DNA of 35,976 nucleotides from Cyanobacteriota bacterium (GTDB lineage: Bacteria; Cyanobacteriota; Cyanobacteriia; Leptolyngbyales; Leptolyngbyaceae): the NCBI GenBank assembly GCA_026389365.1, contig JAPLHZ010000127.1:1-35976 (forward strand), given 5' to 3'. How positions within the stretch are numbered: position 1 is the first letter of the stretch; each line of letters begins with the position of its first letter. Both the position numbers and the translations under genes were made by a program. Positions 1 to 8,538 of the stretch are shown piece by piece. The notes beneath the pieces were generated by a model that saw only the letters and a list, made by a program, of their open reading frames with translations, made no database searches and was not told where the DNA came from.

Positions 1-44
1 CGGACATCCGGTAAATCGAGTGGAATGTGAATCTGATTCTCCAT
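1..44 (-). CDS. 5' end of a CDS truncated by the window edge; N-terminus MENQIHIPLDLPDVR, possibly ISL3-like transposase
   Basis: Reverse strand ATG at 44-42 opens MENQIHIPLDLPDVR with no stop to the edge; the LDLPDVRV-type start resembles ISL3-family N-termini, but only 14-15 residues are visible. Confidence 0.3.
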   Translation of the reverse strand, partial: MENQIHIPLDLPDV

Positions 45-457
45 GAGGCCCCTCGCTTGCTGGCTAACATCTTGATTTTACAGCCAATCGATGAACGCTA
101 TATCTGGATACCGACCACGGCAATTCTAGGAGAACCATTTTTCTTTAAATCTTGAAGCTTTGAGCTAAGTTTCTGAACTAAGTTAAAGCGCCCAAGGGAA
201 GCCACTACGCACCTTATGTTGGGAGTTTTCACTGTTTTTTATATTAGTTCCCTGTATTATTTTTATATAGAACCCATTTGAGATCTAATCCTGAAACCAG
301 AAGCCTTGCAGCTAGCTGGTTTTCTTCATTTTCTGGCAGAAAGCGGTTTTGCTAGGTAGGCAGGCTCTACCACTGATCGCAGAGTAACGGCTTCCTTCAA
401 AGCCTGGACCGTTCTAGAAATCTAGTTAGAATGGAGCCAAAGCTGAAGGAGACTTAA

Positions 458-1525
458 ATGCCCGATCGTCCCTCGCCCTCATCCAATGCTATTGCTGCCC
501 TTCGGGGTGAATTGAATTCATTACTTGATCAGCTACCGATGTCCGCCAATGGCGACCTAATACTCCAAGCATTGACCACACTGACTGAAATTGGTCAAGC
601 TGACAACGATCGGTTAGATTTAAAAATTCTCAGTTCTACACTTAAAGATGTGGGCCGAGCTTTTCGTACCCTAGCGCCTTATCGTCACGATCGTAAAATT
701 GCGATCTTCGGCTCGGCCCGCACCTCCCCCCAAGCCGCCGAATACCAAATGGCAAAAGACTTTTCAGCCTGTGTCACGTCCCAAGGATTTATGGTGATCA
801 CGGGCGGCGGCGGTGGCATTATGGAAGCGGGCAATCAAGGTGCAGGCGATGGCAAATCCTTGGGGCTTAACATCGAGTTGCCCTTTGAACAGGGATCCAA
901 TGCCTTCATTAACAGCAATGATATGTTGGTGACGTTTAAGTATTTCTTCACTCGAAAGCTGTTTTTTCTCAAAGAAAGTGACGCATTAGCCATCTTTCCA
1001 GGCGGCTTTGGTACCCAAGATGAAGCTTTTGAATGCCTGACCCTGAGCCAAACGGGGAAATCGGTTCCGGTTCCTATTGTTCTCATCGACAAACCCGGTG
1101 GCGATTATTGGCAAAATTGGGCCAAGTATTTAGAGAAGAATTTACTAGGTCAGGGCTTAATTAATGCCAAGGATTTTAGCTTGTTTACCATTACCGATCG
1201 GCTAGATGTAGCTTGTGAAACGATATCTAGTTTTTATACGGTGTACCACTCTAGCCGCTATGTCGAGGGTAAGTTAATCCTCCGGTTGAAGGCTGTTTTG
1301 TCCGATGAAGCGATGGCAGAGTTGAACGATCGATTTAGCGACATTTTAGTGAAGGGGACAATAGATCGCAGTCCCGCACTACCCCAAGAACTTAACGACG
1401 AAACCTTCACGCTTCCTCGAATTTCGCTGCATTTTAACCAGCGTGATCTGGGTCGATTGTACGAAATGATTAGAGCTATTAATCGGTTGGGAACGGTGGA
1501 ATTTGCCCATCCTGAACGTAAGTAG
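458..1525 (+). CDS. LOG family (lysine-decarboxylase-like Rossmann fold) protein
   Basis: Motifs GSARTS, GGGGGIMEAGNQGA and FPGGFGTQDEAFE typical of the LOG/TIGR00730 group. Confidence 0.85.
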   Translation: MPDRPSPSSNAIAALRGELNSLLDQLPMSANGDLILQALTTLTEIGQADNDRLDLKILSSTLKDVGRAFRTLAPYRHDRKIAIFGSARTSPQAAEYQMAKDFSACVTSQGFMVITGGGGGIMEAGNQGAGDGKSLGLNIELPFEQGSNAFINSNDMLVTFKYFFTRKLFFLKESDALAIFPGGFGTQDEAFECLTLSQTGKSVPVPIVLIDKPGGDYWQNWAKYLEKNLLGQGLINAKDFSLFTITDRLDVACETISSFYTVYHSSRYVEGKLILRLKAVLSDEAMAELNDRFSDILVKGTIDRSPALPQELNDETFTLPRISLHFNQRDLGRLYEMIRAINRLGTVEFAHPERK

Positions 1526-1534
1526 CTTCAGACT

Positions 1535-1585
1535 AATTAAGGAATGGATGCCTCAAACGCCGATCGGGGCATCCATTCCTTAATT
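1535..1585. terminator. Bidirectional terminator-like hairpin between convergent genes
   Basis: 18-bp perfect arms AATTAAGGAATGGATGCC (1535-1552) / GGCATCCATTCCTTAATT (1568-1585), 15-nt loop, located between the convergent stops at 1525 and 1580. Confidence 0.75.
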
Positions 1586-2797
1586 CCCGTAAACGACCCG
1601 TTTTGGCGTTAATAGGGACTGCATCCGAATCGACCCAAACCCCGATCGACCCGTTGTCCCCAGCACCACATCTCCCTCGGTAAATTGACAGCGTTGAAAG
1701 CGCCCGATCGCATTTAAGTACACCGCCGTACTCCTAATCTGCTGCACAAATTCCTGACTTGCCCCATAGGATTCCGTCACGATCGAATCCGCATGACCGC
1801 TGCTATGAGTATTAATAAATTCTATTGCCCCCGCAATATTTTCTACGCCCCGAAACGCGACCTGCTTGCGAAAACAAGGTTTATTCCAGTCGTCATCCGG
1901 CAATCGTTTTACATCGGGAAACTCCGCCACGATCGCATCATCCCCAAAAATCTCAAATCCCTTCGATCGTAAATCAGCCCATAGGCGCACCAAACTGGAT
2001 GAACTATGTTGCGGGTGGACTAACACTTTTTCAATCGCATTAACGGCCTCAGGTTCGCCGATATGACTCGCCAAAATCATCTCCCGGACTGAATCAACAC
2101 CGCCCGAAGCTGCCCAATATAAGTAACAATTACCAATCATGGCCTCCATCACACTTGACTTCACCTGTTCTCGGATGGCCGATCGCCAAGCTGGACGACC
2201 ATAAACAATCCACTGCCTCACCCGATCGGATTCAGCGCTAAATTCAGGCCTGTCCATCGACAGAACACAGCTATCAGGTAAATGCTGCGACGAGAGTGAA
2301 TCCTGGCAAATTTGCACCAATGCCGCGTGAGTGTGGGCATTCTCTAGACTTGGGTAAAGGATAAGACTGTTGGCCGTTTTCAAGCTCATCCCAATGGCCA
2401 TCACCGCTACTTCCGTCAACCCCTCATAGGCCAACCCCAGCACTCCCAGCGGCATCCAATGGCATTGTCGAGGACTATAGAACCCCGCCATCTGTCTGAG
2501 CGGATCCGGCATTCCTGCAATTAAACTAAATGCCTTAATCCACCGTTGAATTTGTTCTTTAGTCAACCGCAACCATTCACTAGGGATGGGATTGAGATGG
2601 GCATCAGCCACCAGTGATTCTGCACTAAGGTGTTGCCAATCTTGCATTGCTTCAAGATCCAAAGTATTGGCTTCTAGAAGCAGATAGTAGTTCTGCTCAA
2701 AGGCTTGAGCAATGCTACGAATTGCGGCATCTCGTTGTTGGGAGGTCATCATTGCTAACTGGTGCGATGCGGCTTGGGCAATGGCGACGCTGCTCAT
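1580..2797 (-). CDS. ProA-like (glutamate-5-semialdehyde dehydrogenase family) paralog, catalytic Cys apparently absent
   Basis: ProA-like segments LGLAYEGLTEVAVMAIGMSLKTANSLIL, HADSIVTESYGASQEFVQQIRSTAVYLNAIGRF and C-terminal RVVYGN; the usual PSxCNAxE motif reads PEAVNAIEK. Confidence 0.75.
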   Translation of the reverse strand: MSSVAIAQAASHQLAMMTSQQRDAAIRSIAQAFEQNYYLLLEANTLDLEAMQDWQHLSAESLVADAHLNPIPSEWLRLTKEQIQRWIKAFSLIAGMPDPLRQMAGFYSPRQCHWMPLGVLGLAYEGLTEVAVMAIGMSLKTANSLILYPSLENAHTHAALVQICQDSLSSQHLPDSCVLSMDRPEFSAESDRVRQWIVYGRPAWRSAIREQVKSSVMEAMIGNCYLYWAASGGVDSVREMILASHIGEPEAVNAIEKVLVHPQHSSSSLVRLWADLRSKGFEIFGDDAIVAEFPDVKRLPDDDWNKPCFRKQVAFRGVENIAGAIEFINTHSSGHADSIVTESYGASQEFVQQIRSTAVYLNAIGRFQRCQFTEGDVVLGTTGRSGFGSIRMQSLLTPKRVVYGN

Positions 2798-2847
2798 GAA
2801 AAAGATCCTCTACTCGCATAAAAATTAACCAGCATAAAAGTTAACGA

Positions 2848-3228
2848 CTAACGACTCAGGAGATCAATCACCATCGGGAAACAGACAATCGCTAGAATAC
2901 AAGCCAGAATTGCCCATTGCCCTGGGAATATCTGAGCCATTATCCAAATCATAAGGCTCCATAGAATAATGACAGATAAAAATATAATCGATCGCTTTAA
3001 TGAATATTTGCGGTGCATGGGTTGCCAGCTTTTCCCATTCCAAGCCAAAATTCGTTTCACTCCAGGCATCCCCGAAACTTGCTCAATGCTCATCCCCTCA
3101 TTAATGACCACATAAACATTAGAACATTTGTCACATCCTAATGCTTCGGTCAGTGCAATTGGAATAAGTCGGGCATCTTTGCGGCAAGGACAAGGATAGT
3201 CAAAGCTTGGATCAATTTTCTGCATCAT
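2848..3228 (-). CDS. Small conserved-type hypothetical protein with N-terminal Cys motifs and C-terminal TM helices
   Basis: 126 aa; CPCRKDAR...CDKC N-terminal Cys pairs, two hydrophobic segments at the C-terminus. Confidence 0.6.
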   Translation of the reverse strand: MMQKIDPSFDYPCPCRKDARLIPIALTEALGCDKCSNVYVVINEGMSIEQVSGMPGVKRILAWNGKSWQPMHRKYSLKRSIIFLSVIILWSLMIWIMAQIFPGQWAILACILAIVCFPMVIDLLSR

Positions 3229-3282
3229 CTAAGAGTGAAAATCTTTTGTTGTTAGTCTTTTATGAAGGTTTGTATCTAGAAA

Positions 3283-3353
3283 GCGGGCGATGGGATTCGA
3301 ACCCACGACATTCACCTTGGCAAGGTGACGCTCTACCACTGAGCTACGCCCGC
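3283..3353 (-). tRNA. tRNA-Gly (anticodon GCC)
   Basis: Reverse complement GCGGGCGTAGCTCAGTGGTAGAGCGTCACCTTGCCAAGGTGAATGTCGTGGGTTCGAATCCCATCGCCCGC: 7-bp acceptor stem GCGGGCG/CGCCCGC, D-loop, anticodon loop TTGCCAA, T-loop GGTTCGAATCC; no encoded CCA. Confidence 0.96.
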
Positions 3354-3462
3354 ATTTTGCGGTGTTGTGTTTGGCTAACCAGTTAGGTTTGCTTTCCACA
3401 AGATTGATAATCGCAAATCTGGTGAAGTATGTCAACTGTTTTCTTTAGTCTGTTTTACGAAA

Positions 3463-3508
3463 TCACATTGGCGGTCACATTGGCGGTCACATTGGCGGTC
3501 ACATTGGC
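3463..3508. repeat. 12-bp tandem repeat TCACATTGGCGG, about 3.8 copies
   Basis: Read directly: TCACATTGGCGG x3 followed by TCACATTGGC. Confidence 0.95.
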
Positions 3509-3746
3509 TCCTCGAAAAATACCATTTCGGCTCTGATTTCCTTATTTTTAATAAATAAAACGATCGGGACTTGGGATGGTCGGCTGATCATCCGCCCCCA
3601 TTAGTTCTACGGAAGTTTTCTAACCGACCACCGCCGAAATCGGTAGTTCTGTGGTGAATCCGTTGTTATCAGCGGGAATGGTAAGCAAATAGGCCTCAAC
3701 TCTGTGACCTACTTTTGTCGTAACGTCCTGAATCGAGTGACTTCTT

Positions 3747-4970
3747 ATGGATGATCGATGCACCCACCCGGTTTACTCCTCTACGGTTACATCTACTGAA
3801 AACCCCTCAAGCACTCCCCTAGACCAACAAATTCTCATTGAAGGTGGGGGCGACCAGTATGGGGGCGATGAGTATGGTGCTAGCTTGACCCGTGACACCC
3901 TATTACCTGCGAGTGTTTTGCTCGCAAGTGTTGTGGGTCATCATTCGATCGATGCCCCTTGTGACCCCTCACAGGCATCGCAGATACCGACTCTCCTGCA
4001 TGAAAACCCTGTGCAGGTTTTGCAAGATGGCCAGAGGTTGCTGCAACTTGGGCTAACCCATTTACAAAATCAGTGCTACTCAGAGGCACTAGCCGCCTTG
4101 GACCGGGCGCTTAGTTGTTATACGTTGGTGGATGTAAGGGATGGTCAAGCTAAGGTGTTGAGCCTGATCAGCTTGGCGACTTATAACAATGGTGACTATC
4201 AAAATTCGATTATCTCAGGTCAGCGGACGTTAGTCTTGGCTAATGAACTCGATCAGCACACGATCGCCATTGAAGTTCTGGGGACGATCGGAAATGCCTA
4301 TCGTCACCTTGGGGATACCGATCGGGCTAGTCATTTTCAGCATGAAAGTTTGGCTCTTGCTCAAAGGATAGGCAACCATCGCGGTTCTATGGCGGCACTC
4401 AATAATTTGGGGCTTGTCTTTAAAGCGATGCAGGACTATGCCCAAGCCATTTTCTATGAGAAGCAAGCCTTGGTGTTGGCCCGAAGTTTGCACGATCAAT
4501 CCGTGGAAGCACAAGTACTAAAAAACTTGGGCAATGCCTACTATGCGATCGGGGAGTCTGAAATGGCGATCGCATATTACAAAGAACGACTCGTTTTAGT
4601 CCGATCGATGGAGAATCCGCGCTTGGAAATTCAGGTTCTCAAGCATCTCAGCATCGTTTCTTATTCCATTGGCAAGCCCACTGAGGCGATTGACTATACC
4701 CGCGATCGGCTCAATTTATTGAGGGCACTTAAGGATGGGGTTGGAGAAGAGCAAGCCTTGCGGAGTATGGCCATTTTTCATGAAAGCTTAGGACAATCGT
4801 ACGAGGCAGTGGAAGTGCATCAATGTCGGCTGATTGTTGCTCGGGTGTTGGGGAATGCGTCCTTGTTTCTAGAAGTTCAAGCGGATTTGAAACGATTATT
4901 CTGTAATCTTGGAGCCTTCGATCTGGCCAACTTAGTGAGTCAGGAAAGTCTTATTTGGGGTGAAAGATAA
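3747..4970 (+). CDS. Tetratricopeptide repeat protein
   Basis: Repeated TPR units, e.g. AQVLKNLGNAYYAIGESEMAIAYYKERLVLVRS. Confidence 0.85.
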   Translation: MDDRCTHPVYSSTVTSTENPSSTPLDQQILIEGGGDQYGGDEYGASLTRDTLLPASVLLASVVGHHSIDAPCDPSQASQIPTLLHENPVQVLQDGQRLLQLGLTHLQNQCYSEALAALDRALSCYTLVDVRDGQAKVLSLISLATYNNGDYQNSIISGQRTLVLANELDQHTIAIEVLGTIGNAYRHLGDTDRASHFQHESLALAQRIGNHRGSMAALNNLGLVFKAMQDYAQAIFYEKQALVLARSLHDQSVEAQVLKNLGNAYYAIGESEMAIAYYKERLVLVRSMENPRLEIQVLKHLSIVSYSIGKPTEAIDYTRDRLNLLRALKDGVGEEQALRSMAIFHESLGQSYEAVEVHQCRLIVARVLGNASLFLEVQADLKRLFCNLGAFDLANLVSQESLIWGER

Positions 4971-5026
4971 AGTTTAAGTTTTTTTTTCGTCTTATTTGAG
5001 GTGAAAGATAAAGTTTAAGTTTTTTG
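4949..5026. repeat. Imperfect tandem duplication of about 38-40 bp spanning the TPR gene stop codon
   Basis: GTCTTATTTGGGGTGAAAGATAAAGTTTAAGTTTTTTT followed by GTCTTATTTGAGGTGAAAGATAAAGTTTAAGTTTTTTG. Confidence 0.95.
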
Positions 5027-5054
5027 TTCCAGAAAATCGAACATTTTCTGGAAC
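5026..5054. other. Perfect inverted repeat (12-bp arms, 5-nt loop)
   Basis: GTTCCAGAAAAT CGAAC ATTTTCTGGAAC; not followed by a T-tract on either strand. Confidence 0.85.
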
Positions 5055-5138
5055 CTATGGATAGATTTTTAAATAGATTTCATATTTTTGTTCGTTGGCT
5101 TCGTTTAAATTTTTTCTTCGTTCTCCTTTGGCTCCACC

Positions 5139-6650
5139 ATGACTTTACCTACACTGCCCGTCCTATCGCTTTTCGAGTCCTTAGCCCAACAGAAAGGTTC
5201 GCCGGAAGCGGTTTCTGTTAGCCCAACCTCCTTGAAAGGAGTGGTCGCAAGTTGGGTCGATAGCTTAGTGGAACAATCATGCAGTGCGTTGGTGTGGGCT
5301 AAGTTTCCGCGAGGCGAGGCTTGGCAGGCGGAACTTTTGAGATGTGTTGCGCTTTTGCCGGACGATCGTCAGGTCTATGCCTTAGGGAGTGCTTCGGATG
5401 AGGCTGCAGCTCCCTTGATGGCTCCTCTGGACGGGGATACTATATTGGCTAGCAGCGAGCATCAGCCCGTGACGGTTCAGTTGCAGGGAGACAATCCCCT
5501 GCGCCGCGAATTCTTTTTCATGGTGGTGTCGAAGGAGTTTTGTGGACTGATTGTGGGTCAGCGGGTCAAGGTGAAGCGTGTGTCGTCAGAATTGGCCGCA
5601 GAATCGACAGTGGATGGGGTCGATCGGCGGAACATGTTGATGGTGTCCTGTGCGATGGGCTGGGCTGAGGTGCAGCCCCTTCTGAAGCTTCTAGAATCGA
5701 TTTTAGAAACTCAGACCGAAGAAATTTCAGATGGAACACTGGCTGAAATGACTATAGCGGGGTGCTTGGAGAGATGGCGATCGCAACTGACGGCGTGGAA
5801 TTTGCCAGAAAATATTGAGGCCGTGGCTCCAGTCGCAGCGGGGTTGATGAACCGTCAAATCTATCGCCAAGAAGATCTTTGGCAGCGGATGATGGTACAT
5901 CGAAAGCAGGCTGAGATGGTCGATCGGTTGCAGGGGCAAAATGAGGTGTTGCTACAGACCGTTCGATCGAAGGATGAATTCCTGAGCACCGTCGGGCAAG
6001 AGTTGCGAACGCCATTGACCAATATGAAAACGGCCTTAACTCTGCTGAATTCCCCCAATATTAAACCGCCTCAACGGCAGCGCTACATGGACTTGCTGGT
6101 TCGTGAGTGCGATCGGCAAACGGCCTTAATTCGGAGTTTATTGGATCTCGTTAACCTCGATCAAATGGGCGAACGGGAAACGCTTCAGGCCATTTGCCTG
6201 TCTGATGTGGTGCCAGGAGTGGTGAGTACTTATCAGCCATTAGCGGAAGAAAAAGGGGTGCGGCTAGCTTACACGATTCCCGACAGTTTGCCTCCGATCG
6301 CGTGCTTAATCCCTTGGTTACGACAAATTGTGATGGGGCTGATGTATAATGGCGTTAAATTTACGCCTCCTGGTGGCCAAGTGTGGGTGAAGGCGAAGCA
6401 GCAAGGAGATTTTTTGCAACTGGAAATTAAAGATACTGGGATTGGTATTTCAGTGCAGGAGATTCCGAAGATCTTCGATCGGTTTTATCGGGTGCGGCAA
6501 GTCGGTGGTGTGGATCTTGGCGGGGCGGGGTTGGGGCTGACCATTGTGCAGCAGTTGCTATTGCGTTGTGGTGGGTCTATTTCGGTGAAAAGTCGTCCTG
6601 GTGAAGGATCTGTTTTTAGTGTGATGATGCCGATCTATGTGTATCGGTAA
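5139..6650 (+). CDS. Histidine-kinase-like protein with HATPase domain; H-box His replaced by Gln
   Basis: KDEFLSTVGQELRTPLTNMKTAL (H-box position), N-box YNGVKFTPPGG, G1 EIKDTGIGIS, G2 GGAGLGLTIVQQLL. Confidence 0.85.
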   Translation: MTLPTLPVLSLFESLAQQKGSPEAVSVSPTSLKGVVASWVDSLVEQSCSALVWAKFPRGEAWQAELLRCVALLPDDRQVYALGSASDEAAAPLMAPLDGDTILASSEHQPVTVQLQGDNPLRREFFFMVVSKEFCGLIVGQRVKVKRVSSELAAESTVDGVDRRNMLMVSCAMGWAEVQPLLKLLESILETQTEEISDGTLAEMTIAGCLERWRSQLTAWNLPENIEAVAPVAAGLMNRQIYRQEDLWQRMMVHRKQAEMVDRLQGQNEVLLQTVRSKDEFLSTVGQELRTPLTNMKTALTLLNSPNIKPPQRQRYMDLLVRECDRQTALIRSLLDLVNLDQMGERETLQAICLSDVVPGVVSTYQPLAEEKGVRLAYTIPDSLPPIACLIPWLRQIVMGLMYNGVKFTPPGGQVWVKAKQQGDFLQLEIKDTGIGISVQEIPKIFDRFYRVRQVGGVDLGGAGLGLTIVQQLLLRCGGSISVKSRPGEGSVFSVMMPIYVYR

Positions 6651-6727
6651 TAGAGCTGTATCGCGAATAAAGAATGGCTCTCTAGGCTCGTGATAGATTG
6701 GGGCGTGCAGTTTAAATACTTGGATTT

Positions 6728-7201
6728 ATGACCACTACTTTGACGGTGACAGCAGAACAAATTTTTGCTGTGAATACGCTTGAGGCCGAGACCGTAATTG
6801 ATGGGCTTATGGCCGATTGGCGTGAGCATGAGAAGCAGGTCAAGTTTGAGATTGTGTTTCCCCGTGAGGCAATGGATCCGCGTGAACTTTCTGAGATTGC
6901 TGAAATTCGGCTGTGGTTTATTCGGCTTGATGCAAAATATCCGGGGTTGCCGTTGTTATTAGATTGGCAGTCTGGAGAATTGGCGCGATATGTGGCAATG
7001 TTGGTGCCGCACCAGTTTCATCCGAAGGACGGGATTCAGTTCAACCCGGAAGCGTTGGAAATTTTTGTCATGCACAAGGTGTTTGTGGTGTTGAATTGGT
7101 TACGATCGCAAGATATTTCAGGCCGATCGAGGGTACAGGGGATGACTCAAATGCTGGGCTATGAGCTGGATGATGAGTTTTTTAAAGTGTTGGGATTTTA
7201 G
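6728..7201 (+). CDS. CRR6-like (DUF1817, NdhI maturation factor) family protein
   Basis: 157-aa cyanobacterial protein whose overall pattern (EIRLWFIRLDAKYPGLPLLLDWQSGELARYVAMLVPHQF) resembles CRR6; recognition from memory only. Confidence 0.6.
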   Translation: MTTTLTVTAEQIFAVNTLEAETVIDGLMADWREHEKQVKFEIVFPREAMDPRELSEIAEIRLWFIRLDAKYPGLPLLLDWQSGELARYVAMLVPHQFHPKDGIQFNPEALEIFVMHKVFVVLNWLRSQDISGRSRVQGMTQMLGYELDDEFFKVLGF

Positions 7202-7257
7202 AGGAGTGAGCTTGATGATCAGGATTAATGGTGTAGGCCATGGCTCAAGCTCTCGGA
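7202..7257. repeat. Direct repeat copy A (about 55 bp)
   Basis: AGGAGTGAGCTTGATGATCAGGATTAATGGTGTAGGCCATGGCTCAAGCTCTCGGA; near-identical to copy B at 10343-10397. Confidence 0.93.
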
Positions 7258-7293
7258 GAATGTCTTCGGGTTTGTCTTTGGCGATGATATGGA

Positions 7294-7698
7294 CTAGCGA
7301 ATTAATTGCACGACAACACCAATCGTCAGACTGCTCCACGCTTGATCGCTGGTCAATACGGGTAATTGGGTCTGAATTCCGAGCGCCAGACAAGCCCGAT
7401 CGCCCAACGATAGACCAGAAATTCGCGTCAGGGGTCGCAGCTTCGCGGTTGCCTGTGCCAGATCTGCATCAAAAGGCGCAATCATCAGTGCGTTGTTGAA
7501 CAGTCCTTGATTGGTGAGTAAATCGGTCACGGTATCGGGGTCTTGCCCGCGTTCGGCGAGTTTGGATAGGGTTTCGGCCCAGTTGACTGAACTGATGAGG
7601 CTACCTTGCGTCAGTGCATTTGCCACAACGGCGGCACCGGGTTCTCCTTGCAGGTAGGCCAGCAGGGCTGAGGCGTCGAGAATTGAAGTCGGTTGCAC
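7294..7698 (-). CDS. PIN-domain (VapC-like) toxin
   Basis: PIN acidic pattern: LDASALLAYLQGEPGA, NWAETLSKL, LSLGDRACLALG, VLTSDQAW. Confidence 0.88.
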   Translation of the reverse strand: MQPTSILDASALLAYLQGEPGAAVVANALTQGSLISSVNWAETLSKLAERGQDPDTVTDLLTNQGLFNNALMIAPFDADLAQATAKLRPLTRISGLSLGDRACLALGIQTQLPVLTSDQAWSSLTIGVVVQLIR

Positions 7699-7701
7699 GG
7701 T

Positions 7702-7971
7702 CTAGCCCTCGTGCTGTGCCGCTTGGTGACGATCGGCGATCAGTTCGTCAGCTAAACTCACACCGGGAGCAATGTCTTTGAAGATACCTTGGAGTTTTTG
7801 GATTTGGGCTTGGAGACGGTTAAGCCGGAGGTTCCCATCGGTTTCGAGAGTCAGAATCAGCCGATCGCCGGGATGCCAGTTGAGGGTTTGGCAAATGCTA
7901 TCGGGGAGGGTTATCTGGCCATCTTCATGGAGTTCGATCGTGTGTTGGGTGGGTGCGGTTGAATCCAGCAT
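7702..7971 (-). CDS. AbrB/MazE-like (SpoVT-AbrB fold) antitoxin
   Basis: TIELHEDGQITLPDSICQTLNWHPGDRLILTLETDGNLRL; located directly upstream of the PIN toxin gene. Confidence 0.85.
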   Translation of the reverse strand: MLDSTAPTQHTIELHEDGQITLPDSICQTLNWHPGDRLILTLETDGNLRLNRLQAQIQKLQGIFKDIAPGVSLADELIADRHQAAQHEG

Positions 7972-8203
7972 GATTATGACCTTAAGGTTGCTGCCCCTTA
8001 ATCATAGCGGGTTCAATCGGCCCTGGAGTCACGAGCAACGGCGATGAATTATCCGGTTTGGGCGGTGGTCGAGATGGCGATCGCGCAGTGTCTCTCCAAG
8101 AGAATCGCGGGGTATTTGGATGAGGAGGTTGTCGTTTGTGGATTGTCAGCCAAGGCATGATTGAGGAGTGATAAGAGGATGCTCGATGGACCGAGAGGTT
8201 ATC

Positions 8204-8338
8204 ATGTCGCCGATTAAACAACGTCTTCTGGCTGCGATCGAGCAAACGCCGGAACCACTTTTAGACCAAACGTTAGCGTTTCTTGAGTTTTTGACCGCTC
8301 GATCGCAATCCGCGATCGCCTCAGATTTGACTCGCTAA
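8204..8338 (+). CDS. Small (44 aa) antitoxin-like/DUF2281-type ORF
   Basis: Below the ORF-track cut-off: MSPIKQRLLAAIEQTPEPLLDQTLAFLEFLTARSQSAIASDLTR. Confidence 0.4.
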   Translation: MSPIKQRLLAAIEQTPEPLLDQTLAFLEFLTARSQSAIASDLTR

Positions 8339-8538
8339 AAAATATCGCCAAATTCAAACTGACATTGAACCTGTTCTCGTTCAGATTAGTCGGGGCGATC
8401 GTCAAGGCGCAGAAACAAGGCTTGAAGCAAGGCAAGATAGAGGCAAAGTTAGAAATGGCTGAGAAGTTACTGCTTGTCCTTGAGAGTAGTGGTTTCGTCG
8501 ATCGCACCATCGCTTCCCTTATCAAGCTCGACAGTTAA
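8287..8538 (+). pseudogene. Possible C-terminal remnant of an Rpn/PD-(D/E)XK-transposase-like protein
   Basis: Open frame without a good start ending ...IVKAQKQGLKQGKIEAKLEMAEKLLLVLESSGFVDRTIASLIKLDS, similar in style to Rpn-family C-termini. Confidence 0.3.

Noticed and set aside
3574-3593. Short hairpin GGATGGTC GGCT GATCATCC upstream of the TPR gene
   Set aside because: Only 8 bp with a wobble pair in a region rich in CGATCG-like motifs; likely to occur by chance.
7161-7499. 112-aa + ORF overlapping the CRR6-like 3' end and antisense to vapC
   Set aside because: Crosses repeat copy A and runs opposite the PIN toxin gene; no coding signature.
8214-8525. 103-aa minus-strand ORF near the lipoprotein end
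   Set aside because: No family resemblance; the + strand gives a more plausible small ORF and remnant.
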